Below, piece by piece: positions 21,405 through 31,348 of a DNA stretch of 64,000 nt. The DNA is from Saccharomycopsis malanga (taxonomy: Eukaryota > Ascomycota > Saccharomycetes > Ascoideales > Saccharomycopsidaceae), in the NCBI GenBank assembly GCA_004014935.1, contig CP025322.1, positions 2,914,001-2,978,000 of the forward strand. Direction: 5' to 3'. Within the stretch, counting starts at the first letter, position 1. Each line of letters starts with the position of its first letter. The notes under the pieces were generated by a model, which was not told where the DNA came from, did not search any database, and saw nothing but the letters and a program-made list of their open reading frames with translations. Made by a program: the position numbers and the translations under genes.

Positions 21405-23234
21405 ACAACTTTCTTCTATTAGAATATCAAAGGTGCCTCTTAAACACCCTCAAAAGACTCTCTTCAACATCCGATGACTCCATCTACTTGGACTCCCTCT
21501 ATTTATATAGTCACGTGGGAGCATATATTATTATACTATTAAGAACAGTGCGGCCAAGATGCTCGATAATGATGAGTATTTGCTGTGTAGAAGCAATTTT
21601 TTGAGGTTTTATATTATAGGCATATTTTATTAAAGCTGTCGAACATAACTTTAAAGCCCATGTATTGTAGTTTAAGATGAATCCCTCAGTAACAGAATTA
21701 ACGTTGAGTAAATTGTAGTCTATAGTTTGAGGCGAGTGACCAATTCTTATTTGAAAGTCATTCTAGCTGGATACAACCTTGGAAAATTCTCGTAATTTGT
21801 TGAAAAGTGGATATCGGTACAAATATAGAGAATGAAAAGCTTATGATCAAATTGGTTTAGAGAATCGCTGCTAATCAAAGAAATATTAACATCTTAATGT
21901 TAGCTAGAAAAACACTATACATGAGACAACGAAGTTGGTCACAATTGTACTAGAAATGCTTCTTTGCAGGCTCAAACATCAAACAATACATTGTATGAAA
22001 AATGTATTGTTGTCCCTAAAGTCACCGAAACAGATGATTCTACTCAATACCGGTCACTATCATTACCATACTTTGCTCTATTGTTCTAACTATCAAAATT
22101 GAAAATCGGTACTGTTTGCTATCCATAGAGTTAATAAGGTTTTACTGTTTATCTACAGATCTTGGGTGTTGATAGACAGTTATTCGAACATATTTCAGCA
22201 TATTTTCAGCATATACCGTTGAATCAGTGCATAAATTCATCTAACAATGTTCACTTCTTTTCCAAAGTTACAATATATTACAATTTTACCACCACAATCG
22301 AGTAACAGTGTTCTTTGTTGGCAGAAATCAATATACACTTGTTCTAGTAATTCTAACAATAAAGACGTAAAACCACCTTTATACCAAAAAATATCACACA
22401 TCACTACATAACTTTTGACATGATCAAGCTACCAAAACTCCATCTATTATCAATTTACACAATACAACCTACGTTGATACCAGTTGAAAAGCACAAGTTG
22501 AATACCCATAAAGATGCCAGGGCCTCGTCGTTAAAGTAGCTATGCATCGTGATGCAGGATCATGCAATAATCACACTGGACTATCCTATGAGAGGTAGAA
22601 TTAATTGTTTGTAAAGACGTGTGTGTTACTTAGCAAGGCACCACCATCTTACTACTATCAAGCCCAAGGCCCTGAGTGCTATAATTCTTGGAGAAGCCAT
22701 GCGTGCCGATGGATGGGTGTTCTAAAATTGGGTGTCTAACGTCAAGAATTCCAGTCCTAACAGGAAAATTTGCACAGCTCCACAACCAAAAAGGTGATTG
22801 TTGTACTGTTTCCTTCCCAAAGCCACATATAAATCCGTTAACAAAGCAACTAAGGACCACTAGTATCTCACAGTGCCTCATGGGTACATGAGAGCCAGCC
22901 GCATCTAGCAGTGTGTCGCGGCAGCTTGATGCAAATTCTCATGCATCTGCAGCCTTACCAACGGATACGGGGTATACGACCCCCTGTAAATGTATATACT
23001 AGTCTATGGTATCTTACTGGCCTTAGAGTATGAAACCCCATTTCCATTTAAGGCACTAAATGCTTGAAAATGTATATATATATGGAGGATGAATGCCCAA
23101 TACAAAGTGTCATTATTTGTATTTTCTCATCATTATTCTTTGTTTGATACTCAAGGCATATTTCCCAACTCCGACTTCAACTAAATTCGTTCTCGCTCAA
23201 GTCCAATCTTATTGACCAAATAATAAATATAACA
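21405..23234. other. Long upstream spacer of the GPI-protein gene
   Basis: These 1.8 kb separate the divergent starts of ETP1 and the GPI-protein gene. The part next to the GPI gene (22880-23000) is less AT-rich, with CATGCATCTGCAG and a near-palindromic GGGGTATACGACCCC (22969-22983). A long regulatory region is common for cell-wall protein genes. No SINE, LTR or RNA gene was recognised. Confidence 0.45.
23073..23082 (+). promoter_or_regulatory. TATA box candidate of the GPI-protein gene
   Basis: TATATATATA lies about 150 bp upstream of the ATG at 23235, a typical distance for a strongly expressed yeast gene. Confidence 0.5.
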
Positions 23235-23633
23235 ATGCAATTCTCTACTGTCGCTTTGATCTCTTCCTTGCTTGCCATTGGTGCCCAAGCTACTGTCACC
23301 TCTTCTGTCACTGCCACAGTTTCTTCTGTCTACACTGAAACCGTCACCTCCTGTGGTTCTGAAGTCACCAACTGCCCAGCTTCTTCTGCTCCAGTTTCCT
23401 CTGCTCCATCCTCTACTTTGGATGCTTACGGAACTACTTCTGGTACTTACAGCAGTGCATACCCATCTTCCACCTTGGATTCTTACGGCTCCACTTCTGC
23501 TTCCAACTACACCAACGCTACCCACAATGGTACTGCTGCTATCCAAACTGCCTTCAACGGTGCTTCTGGTATGGGCTCCAACATGTACGTTATTGGTGCT
23601 GCTTTCTTGGGTGCTGCTGTTTTGGGTCTCTAA
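23235..23633 (+). CDS. Small GPI-anchored cell-wall protein
   Basis: The 132-aa product has a signal peptide (1-19, ending GAQA), a Ser/Thr-rich body and a C-terminal hydrophobic tail (about 117-132) preceded by small residues NGASGMGSN, as expected for GPI attachment. The body has two cysteines (C40, C47), a 12-residue direct repeat (PSSTLDAYGTTS at 58-69, PSSTLDSYGSTS at 77-88) and three N-glycosylation sequons (N91, N94, N98). It resembles the small structural wall mannoproteins of yeasts (Sed1/Pga59 style) but I cannot assign an orthologue. Codon choice is strongly biased (TCT, GCT, TTG, ACC), which suggests abundant expression. A 149-aa ORF in another frame is an overlap artefact. Confidence 0.88.
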   Translation: MQFSTVALISSLLAIGAQATVTSSVTATVSSVYTETVTSCGSEVTNCPASSAPVSSAPSSTLDAYGTTSGTYSSAYPSSTLDSYGSTSASNYTNATHNGTAAIQTAFNGASGMGSNMYVIGAAFLGAAVLGL

Positions 23634-23949
23634 GAGATTTAAATTCACATATGAGCATTACAGGACGCTGGCGTTCGTTAAACCGTTTATCTATACCATT
23701 ATCTTTCCAAAGATTATCTAGTCATTCCAACATCCTCCCAAGGGTGGTTTTTATTCTATTTCACTTCTTAGCCACTTTACTTTTTTACAATTTTAATTCT
23801 ATACTCTTTCTCTAAATGTTGTTTTACTAAAATTCTTATTTTATTTCCAGCATACTTTTTGTTGTTTAGTTTTTTCTTTTGATCTAATACAGCATTGTTT
23901 TCAATAGCTAAATGTAACAAGTAGTACAGTACTCTATAAATTATGATAA

Positions 23950-24241
23950 GACCACTGGACCAGAAGGATCTGGAAAAAGAGAAACTGCCTGGCAGGAGAA
24001 TTAAGCAAGTAGTAGTCTTAAAAATGAAAGAAAACGTATAGCTGGCATGCGGGTTCGATTGCTGACATGATCACTTTTTACGATGTTGAACCGAAAAGTG
24101 CAACTGCTGGAACATGACCTAGAACAATAAATGCTTACTTTCCAATTAAGTGACAAATTTATAGAGTTTTTTGGGCTTTCCCAATAGATTTTACCAAGCC
24201 CCTTGGACATGGCCATTTACTGGGCTACTGAAATATAAGAT
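23950..24241 (+). mobile_element. tRNA-derived SINE, copy 6, near full length
   Basis: Plus strand. It starts ACCACTGGACC and keeps the CTGCCTGGCAGGA head block, box B GGGTTCGATTGC, and the body TGCTTACTTTCCAATTAAG and TTTTACCAAGCCCC. It ends TACTGGGCTACTGAAATATA with a short tail. The box A segment is eroded. This is a long-form copy with the full body. Confidence 0.75.
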
Positions 24242-24424
24242 CTTATCGTTGTATCAAGATTCATTATGCATGTTCAGAAATTTGACTTGCCCTTTTGGTA
24301 TACTTTTCAGGAGATACACAGTGCACATAACCTTTATCAAAGCATAGAATGTGTGTGTCTCTACATAAGCTACAACTATATGAATAAAGAGTAGAAAAAC
24401 AGGACGGTATTGGCCGGAAAGAAG

Positions 24425-25153
24425 ATGGATGGTTCAGCGGCAGATGACCTCAAGTCATTGAAGATACTTATCAAAGAGCTTTCGACGACGTTGGCGGAAT
24501 CTAGAGAAGATGAGGAGCGGATAGATGAATTGATTAATGGGATAGCGGTTGACGCAGGAATAAACTATGAAGAGTTCAAAAGACATCAATTGAACAAGGC
24601 TAAGGACTATTTCCGGCCGGAGAATATACAGCCTGTGACAGGGAATCCCGTGCTGTTGTCGTTTTCAAGTTTAACAAACGGCAACAGTAGCCAAGACGAT
24701 GTAGATCTAGACAAAATAGATTGTGAGATTGCCAAATATCAAGCTGAGAATATAATGATAGAACAGCAGATACAGAGAAACGAATTTTTGATTACAAAAT
24801 ACTTGCCGTTTCTTGACAGAGATGAGGAGATTTTAAAAGGTTTGCTTGATTTTTTAAAAGAAAAAGAATACGCCAGAAAGCAAGTGGAAAAGATACTTCA
24901 CCAGCGATACGAGAACCAAGCAAAGATTATAGATAGTAGAATTGACGACTTGAGACAGCGTAACGTAGAACAGTTGAAAACTTTTGCCCAATTAGAACAG
25001 ATGTGGAAAATGATATCCAAAGTGTTGGATACTGATCTCCACAAGCAAGACAAGATAATGGCGGATTACCAAGCTCTTGTAGGCGATGTGAATGTGTTGC
25101 TAAAAAACTTTCGAGCCCAGTATCCGGTGACGAGAGGAGGGGGTTCTGGTTAG
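24425..25153 (+). CDS. Unrecognised coiled-coil protein
   Basis: I do not recognise this 242-aa protein. The preferred start is the first ATG (24425), giving MDGSAADDLKSLKIL; the ORF is open five codons further but without an ATG. It is almost entirely helical and charged, with a heptad-rich N-terminal third, a polar linker (about 75-90), a second coiled coil (about 95-225) and a Gly-rich end (TRGGGSG). There is no signal peptide or membrane segment. The architecture is like small kinetochore, spindle or vesicle-tether subunits, which diverge fast, but nothing here proves that. Clean codon structure and length support a real gene. Confidence 0.7.
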   Translation: MDGSAADDLKSLKILIKELSTTLAESREDEERIDELINGIAVDAGINYEEFKRHQLNKAKDYFRPENIQPVTGNPVLLSFSSLTNGNSSQDDVDLDKIDCEIAKYQAENIMIEQQIQRNEFLITKYLPFLDRDEEILKGLLDFLKEKEYARKQVEKILHQRYENQAKIIDSRIDDLRQRNVEQLKTFAQLEQMWKMISKVLDTDLHKQDKIMADYQALVGDVNVLLKNFRAQYPVTRGGGSG

Positions 25154-25393
25154 TGAACATAGTTGAAAGGAGTGGTTCAGTGTGTGTTATATTGAAAGTA
25201 GGGCGAATAATCATGGATTGAAGTGTTTTACACAAGGTGTTTGTAAAGTTTAATAATTACCCTATATCATGATATGAAATAAGTTACATAATACGTTTCT
25301 TGCAATTTTCCATAACAATAATGAGGTTACCAAATATTTGAAGTGTATGATTATATTAATGATACCCAATATATATATATATACATAACTATT

Positions 25394-25461
25394 ATTAGAT
25401 ATCATTAATATAATTATAGCGCTTTATCCTTACTGGATTTTGATAGCAATTTATCAACTTT
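25394..25461 (+). repeat. Direct repeat left of LTR copy D
   Basis: The segment ending TACTGGATTTTGATAGCAAT and TTATCAACTTT recurs, slightly changed, at 25770-25831, on the other side of the LTR. A TA microsatellite (about 25369-25382) lies just upstream. Confidence 0.6.
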
Positions 25462-25492
25462 GTATTTTCTCGAAAGTATATTACGATTAGGA

Positions 25493-25763
25493 TGTAATAT
25501 TAATATCGATTTGTATTAAACGGAGGGTGGGTAAAACAATAGCTTACAAGATGAAAGGATTGAAGAAGTCTAAAATAAAGGAGAAAGTAGAGTCCTAAAT
25601 GGTGATTAGCAGTAATCAAAAGGTAGTCGAAGGTTCTAGATTACTGAAGACTCGTAAACATTTCGAAACAATAGGAAATGCCAATGGCTTGAGTATTGAC
25701 TGATAAGTCTAGTCAATCCAACTATAGGACTAGAAGCATATATAAGGTTACTACCATGATACA
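25493..25763 (-). mobile_element. Solo LTR, copy D
   Basis: Minus-strand fossil LTR of the same family: in its own orientation it starts TGTATCATGGTAGTAAC and ends TTAATATTACA. It contains the ACTCAAGCCATTGGCATTTC block and the ACCCTCCGTTTAATACAAAT block. It is about 90 bp shorter than copy C and no flanking duplication survives. It lies between two 60-bp direct repeats of host-like sequence. Confidence 0.7.
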
Positions 25764-25769
25764 TATGTA

Positions 25770-25831
25770 TTGTTAGATATTGTTATAGTGTTTTATATTA
25801 CTGGATTTTGATGGCAAATTATCAACTTTTT
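25770..25831 (+). repeat. Direct repeat right of LTR copy D
   Basis: Second copy of the 25394-25461 segment, with TACTGGATTTTGATGGCAAA and TTATCAACTTT. Confidence 0.6.
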
Positions 25832-25993
25832 TTTTCTTATTTATAAAGTGTTTTGGTGTTTTTATTGTAAACTCACAAAGTTTTATCTTTTCTATAATAT
25901 TTTACGCTCAAAAAGTTTTATTATTTCCAAAAAGTTTTACTGTTATTGAATTTTTTCATAAATACATTACGGTAAATATACTATGATCGTTGA

Positions 25994-26166
25994 GTTTTAA
26001 TATTACGATAAATGGGTTTCAATATTATGATTAATGAGTCTTAATATTATTATTAATAAGTCTTAATATTATGGTTACTAAGTTTTAATATCACGAATAT
26101 TGAGTATCAACATTACGATTAATGGGATTTTATTACGGTTTATGGGTTTTTTATTACATTTACTGG
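25994..26166 (+). repeat. 22-bp minisatellite, eight units
   Basis: Six units of 22 bp then units of 20 and 21 bp, consensus about GTTTTAATATTACGATTAATGG. The units differ by several substitutions each, so the array is old. It lies beyond the GOS1 stop. The sequence following it (GATTTGAACCC) reads on the other strand like a tRNA T-arm, but no tRNA can be built. Confidence 0.8.
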
Positions 26167-26369
26167 GATTTGAACCCAGATGTCGACTTTCACGAATGTT
26201 AGTTTACCATCAATTTGTAACCGTTTTTCTAGATGTGTATATGTACTTTGAAAGTCCAACTAGTTTTAAATACTTTGTTAAAATTACTGCCTTCTAGCCA
26301 AGATTCTATTCCACTATCAACCTTAAAACTCCCAAATCTACTCCACATTTAAGAGTCAAAAGAATTCAT

Positions 26370-27044
26370 TTAAAGTAAATAGAAAAACACTAATATACAG
26401 AACGAAATAACACTTGCCATGATTATAGAGTCTCTTCTTCTACGAGTTCCAATCTTCTTGATAACCATATTAATGCCTGGTATATGGCCTAACGTTCCCA
26501 TGATCTTTTTATTTGCATTAATCAATATGCTATTTTGACTGGTTATCTCGTCTCTGGTTCTATAGGCCTGTTCCAATAGCATATCGGCCACCGAGTTGGC
26601 TTGATTAGCTCTTTTTCTTTCGTCATTCAAATATTCCATTTCATCAATATCAGCGTTTGCCTTATTTTTATTTTTACTTCTATTCCGATGTTCTTCAATA
26701 TCTGATCTCACAGAGCTTAGCAAGTTTAGCCTATTTCTTTCTTCGTTTATTTGCTGTTTGATTCTTTCAAAATCCCGTTTATGATCAGTGAGTACTTCTT
26801 TATGTCGAGCTAATTGCTGCAATTTTACAACCGAAAAGGTCTCATTACTATCCGCTATATCGCTGAGTTTATGTATAAGATTCTCACGCTTCGCTATCAA
26901 TTCTTGAACCGCATTTTCATAGTTAAGCTCCTGTGGTGATGCAGTCGACGTCACATTTTGTGAATAATTTGAATAGCCAGTTATACTGTTCACCGTCTGG
27001 TTTTCCAATGATAAAACTTGGGATCTAAACGAGGCAAACGACAT
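26370..27044 (-). CDS. GOS1: Gos1, Golgi Qb-SNARE
   Basis: Gos1 is the Qb-SNARE of the intra-Golgi fusion complex (with Sed5, Ykt6 and Sft1), homologous to mammalian GS28. The 224-aa product (yeast 223) begins with the conserved MSFASFRSQVLSLENQT, has an N-terminal three-helix region, a SNARE motif at about 130-195 (MEYLNDERKRANQANSVADM, EITSQNSILINANKKI) and a C-terminal tail anchor (about 205-224, ISFCILVFFYLL). It is a single-exon gene, and the start is set by the conserved N-terminus. The upstream spacer (27045-27882) is AT-rich with nothing recognisable. Confidence 0.95.
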   Translation of the reverse strand: MSFASFRSQVLSLENQTVNSITGYSNYSQNVTSTASPQELNYENAVQELIAKRENLIHKLSDIADSNETFSVVKLQQLARHKEVLTDHKRDFERIKQQINEERNRLNLLSSVRSDIEEHRNRSKNKNKANADIDEMEYLNDERKRANQANSVADMLLEQAYRTRDEITSQNSILINANKKIMGTLGHIPGINMVIKKIGTRRRRDSIIMASVISFCILVFFYLL

Positions 27045-27882
27045 GTTGTCTAATAAAAGCCTTACTAGTTAATGGATAGGCCTCTTGAACCGCTATATCA
27101 ATGGTTATTTGAAACAAGTTCTAATGTTATTCTCCTTATTACTATATATCTTTCTTCATTACTCTATATGATGACGTAAGTTGATAACACTTAGAAGTTA
27201 TTAACATAGATGGTTATGTGCCCGGAAATGTTATAGTATATAAAGCAAGCTATATAGCTACATAGAATTACATCTAGCTATATAGTTTGGTATAATACTA
27301 TGGCTAATTGGCTAATTATCATTTGTTTGTTAAGTCTTGTAGTATTAAAAGTTTGAATAGTTTAGTTGTACAACCTTCTCTATACTGATAATAAGTTTAA
27401 TGAAAAGTTTTCGGAAATTATTCAAATTCTTCTAATTTGACCACCAAAGCTTATTCAAAATTCCTTGAATCGAAACCCTGAAAGCGTTTAGCAGCTTTAT
27501 ATGGGTGCCGTTTACTGTATTTCATTCGACAATATTTTTTTAACTGAGACATAATACCATGTTGTTAATTGGCAAAGTTTAACCTTGTTAATAGCATGTC
27601 TATTCTTTTCTAGCCATGAATAATGCTGTGCTGTTAATAGCTTGGTGAGCAACAGTAAAAGGTCTCTCAACTTTTAGAAGTTTAAGAAACCAAGACTATG
27701 TAGTTTGAGAAGTTGTTTTTCAACTTGTATGAGACATGGCAAATAAAGCCTCGAATGGGCAAAGTATCTTTAAATGGTTTAAATTGCTGCAGAAAAAAAG
27801 ATTTTGTCGTAGCTCTAACTAAATAGAACATGTAAATGTATTCAGTATTAGAAGAAATTGGCCAAAACAGAGCAAATTGGTT

Positions 27883-28148
27883 TTATTTAATAATATCTTA
27901 TATCAGTTTCGTATATACGAGCTATATCTAAAAGAACTTGGTAAAATCTGGTGGAGAAAGTCCAGTGCTATTCATCATGATTTTGTCATTTAATAAATTG
28001 GAAAGTAAGCACTAGACTTTGGTCTGGGTCGTTGCACTTGCCTGTGAGATCACATTCAGCATCATAAAGAGTCTTGGTGTCTGGAATCGAACCCATGAGC
28101 TTGTTAGGTTTTTCTCTCTTCTCCGAGAGCCATCCTGCCCAGTGGCCG
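27883..28148 (-). mobile_element. tRNA-derived SINE, copy 7, near full length
   Basis: Minus strand. The tail AATAATATCTTATATC is at the left, then CAGTTTCGTATATACGAGC, the body AATTGGAAAGTAAGCACTAG, box B seen as GGAATCGAACCC (28090-28101), the head block TTTTTCTCTCTTCTCCGAGAG, and a 5' end reading GGCCACTGGGCAGGAT. Box A proper is deleted (the head jumps from ATGGC to CTCTCGG). A weak 6-bp TTGGTT flanks both ends. Confidence 0.8.
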
Positions 28149-28249
28149 TTGGTTATAGTTACTACACAATAACTTGACTAACAAAGGGCATAAATTTAAC
28201 GGAATTTGAATATAAAAAACGGGTGCTAAAAGGTGCAACAAAGCAGTTT

Positions 28250-30217
28250 TCAATTGTTTTCAACTTTTGTATCTTCCATCACAACATCAGGCTTTTCTAT
28301 TTTCTCATTTTGTTTTGAGTTTTCTTCTTGAAAGGTTTCAGTTTTTGATTCTTGTGAATTGGTGTCCTTGTTGGTGGCATCAGTCTCATTTTTTGAAATA
28401 ACCTCTTTTATAGCATTATCGTTTGGTTTAGCCTTTTCAGCATTATCCTTTGACTCATTATTTTCAGCATTATCCTTTGGCTCATTATTTTCAGCATTAT
28501 CAGAATCCATAGGTTGAGGTGGCTCTGGATTGTACAGATCATCATTTACATTCTTTTCAATATTGACATTTTCATCATTAGTACCATTTTCATCATTATC
28601 ACCATTTACATTGCCATTTTTCACATCATCCACTTCATTGTCACCATGGGATTCCAACAATCGTTTCTTCTCGGACTCTTCTTTTCTGATTTTACGACGT
28701 TGTCTCTTGGCATCCAATTCGTGCCATTCTCCAATAGTACTAAGAAATGCAAGTGGTTCTGGATCTGGTTTTTCTGAGAAATAGTCTTCTGCGAGTGCCT
28801 GTTTAGCACTTATTCTTTTGGATGGGTCCATAATGAGCAAATTCTTGGCCAAGTTGAAGCAATTAACAGTAGGCAATACGGGTTGGAACAATTGTTTGAA
28901 TTTGGAATCTTTTTTCTGTTTAGGCCGCAACAATTCAAACCACGGCAAGTTTTCGATTCCTGGCCATTCCTTTGTGTCAGGGGTTCCCATGACATTGTAG
29001 ATAGACTCCAACTGGTTAATTTCCTCAGTGCCCTGGAAAATCGCCTTTCTGTTGAAGATTTCCACCAAAAGACAGCCAATGCCCCAGATGTCGACCTCCC
29101 GGCCGTAATCGGTGGCGCCCAAAAGAAGTTCTGGGGGCCGGTACCAGAGAGTGATGACCCGGTTAGTATAGTCAGGGGACTCGGTGGGCTCCACGTCTTT
29201 CATGCGTCTGGCCAAGCCAAAGTCTGCGATTTTGATGTTGCCTTTGCTGTCAATCAAGATGTTGGACCCCTTGATGTCTCTGTGGATGACCCGTTTGGCA
29301 TGGAGATACTGCATTCCCTCCATGAGCTGTTTGATCAAAAACTTGCAATGCGACGGGGTCAAGACAATGTCTGGATGGTTCAATATCCCGGTGAGATCGT
29401 TGTCTATGTAGTCAAACACCATGTATATGCTTTTCTTCTCGATCATCATTTCCAAAAGGCCTATGACGTTTGGATGGCTGAACGATTGCAACAATCTGAT
29501 TTCCCGCATTGCGGTGATCGGAAATCCCTCGCGTTCTCCCTCGAGCCTGAGCCGTTTCAAGGCAACAAACTCGCCGGTGATCTTGTTCTTTGCTTTATAC
29601 ACTTTCCCGTATGTTCCCTCGCCCACCTGCGACACCCGCTCGAAAATCGGCGACCTTGTCGTTGTTTCGTGGTACGTCACCTTGGGTTTCCGGTAGCTAG
29701 GCACATATCTGTCCTTCTTCAGCGCCGCCAACTTCTGGGCCTTTTTCTCTCTGTTTTTACGCCCGCCTCTTGATCTCGGCCCTTTGGGCATTTTCTTAAA
29801 GTTTATCACCTTCGGGCTGCGGCTCTCTTCCGCAACCTTCGGCTGTTTCTGCGGCGAAACCAGCCGCTCTCTACGCTCTTCTACAGCACTACTTGCCCCA
29901 GGATTGTCGCCTCTTCTGGGATACTCCTTGTTCATATAACTCGAGGAAAAGTGCCGAGGAGGAGCTCCACTGCTACTTCCCTTGAATCTCCCTCCATACC
30001 GGTACTCGTCGTCCCGTTGGTCGTAGTACCGCGCCTTTTTCGACAGCCTCTTTGGCCTGTCGTATCCATATTGGCTTCTTCGCTCATCTCGGTACTTGGA
30101 ATACGGCGGAGAAGCCTGCGCAGCTGTCCGCTTGTTTGGTTCTATATCCGTTAGTATATATACTCTTATTCTTCACAATTAACCGTCCATCAGCCACTCA
30201 CTGTCTTCCAGATGCAT
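28250..30217 (-). CDS. CTK1: Ctk1, RNA polymerase II CTD kinase (2 exons)
   Basis: Ctk1 (CDK12-like) is the catalytic subunit of CTDK-I, which phosphorylates Ser2 of the RNA polymerase II CTD. The kinase ORF stays open in frame well upstream of its first in-frame ATG (29935), with an R/Y/S-rich tail typical of Ctk1. A consensus 60-nt intron (30142-30201, GTGAGT, ATACTAAC, ATATAG) then joins it to a 16-nt first exon (30202-30217) coding MHLED. The full protein is 635 aa. The kinase domain spans about 172-470: GEGTYG (179-184), catalytic K201, the PITAMRE helix (213-219), HRD, DFG and a YTNR activation-loop Thr. The C-terminus holds tandem DNAENNE(P/S)K-like repeats and is rich in Asn/Glu. Confidence 0.92.
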
Positions 30218-30407
30218 CTTGTATCCTCACAATTCACAGCCTCTTGCAAAACACCACTGTAAACCCTTTCACTGCTCCTTAATCAATCCTCTTCTTTTCT
30301 TCAAAATCTGGTTTCCTCTATGCCTGTTTTTTGCCTAAAAAATTTGCCGCGTGGGTGTTGCATGGGGTTGCAGATTGGTGCATCGCTAACCCATACACAG
30401 CATTATA

Positions 30408-30441
30408 ATAATAATAATAATCTTATAAGCCCAGTACATAT
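30408..30441 (-). mobile_element. 34-bp SINE insertion with 12-bp TSD, copy 8
   Basis: Only the tail and the last 20 or so bases of the SINE are present (ATAATAATAATAATCTTATA, then AGCCCAGTACATAT). The 12-bp CACAGCATTATA flanks it perfectly at 30396-30407 and 30442-30453. It is an extreme 5' truncation. Confidence 0.85.
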
Positions 30442-30970
30442 CACAGCATTATATATAGGATAATTAGTGGAAAATGGTCCAAATGTGTTGTTCAAGGGTT
30501 ATTGGGAACCTGAGCGAAAAGTGTGGTGGCATTCCGTAGAAAGGCGTAAATAATCAAGTGTTCTACCCCTAATATATACTGTATTACAGAATATTCAATT
30601 GTGATTAAAACCTTTTCAAGAATCAAAAAAAATTATCTTGTTCCTATTTTCATATCCTAAAGTAGTTTCAAAGTAGAAATAAAATTAGTTTATTCATACA
30701 TTATAAAATGCAGTATTTTACTCCAATTGCAAGGAGGTCTTGAGAAACGTGTGGAACTATTGTAGAAACAGGCAAAAAATCTCGAATTGTAATTTTTTAA
30801 ATTCAACTTTTCAATAATTCTTTACTGCTCAGGTTCTTTTTCTTTGTTTCAATTCAAATAGATTTCAATACACCATTTTACTCTTGTTATTTTCTATAAT
30901 ATAAAGCAAGATAAACAGAGTTTGTTGAAAAAGTACTAAAAATAAGAACCATTGGAAAAAGAGCCAGAGT

Positions 30971-31081
30971 TATAATAAAACCTTACATTTTGAGCCAGTA
31001 CATATCAGTTTCGTATCTACTGAACTATGCTTCCTGGCCTTTTTCTCTTCTCCGAGAGCACTGACCACTGAGCCAAATGGC
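30971..31081 (-). mobile_element. tRNA-derived SINE, copy 9, internally deleted
   Basis: Minus strand. The 3' part (GAGCCAGTACATATCAGTTT, CGTATCTACTGAACTATG) is fused to the head (CCTTTTTCTCTTCTCCGAGA, GCACTGACCACTGAGCCA). Read in element orientation the head has box A TGGCTCAGTGG. The whole middle of the element is missing. The spacers around it (30454-30970, 31082-31348) are AT-rich without other features. Confidence 0.75.
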
Positions 31082-31348
31082 CAAAATCCAAAAGAAAATA
31101 AGACATTATAATGAAAACAATCAAAACAAGGCGTAAATTAGGGTATAGTATAAGGGAAAAGATGGTATAATACTCCATGATGAGAAAATATTAGTAGGAG
31201 CAAAAAAACAGCGAATTAAAAAACTCTATGAACGGAACAAATAAAATAACGGTATTAAATATATAAGAAGCGAAGAGAAAAACGACCAATATTTTTTTTA
31301 TTTGATTTTTTTTTTTGAAAAAAAGCTTGTAATTTGAATGACTTGCAA

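Noticed and set aside
22688-22891. 67-aa ORF upstream of the GPI-protein gene.
   Set aside because: No similarity, no neighbouring splice signals, and it lies in what looks like regulatory DNA.
23272-23721. 149-aa ORF overlapping the GPI-protein gene.
   Set aside because: It is the shifted frame of a strongly codon-biased gene; the composition (Leu/Pro-rich) is the expected artefact.
26150-26225. Possible tRNA gene on the minus strand (CTGGGTTCAAATCCCAG T-arm).
   Set aside because: Acceptor and anticodon stems do not pair and no box A is present upstream; kept only as a T-arm-like remnant beside a minisatellite.
28883-29773. 296-aa plus-strand ORF antisense to CTK1.
   Set aside because: It is complementary to the conserved kinase domain, without similarity or its own context.
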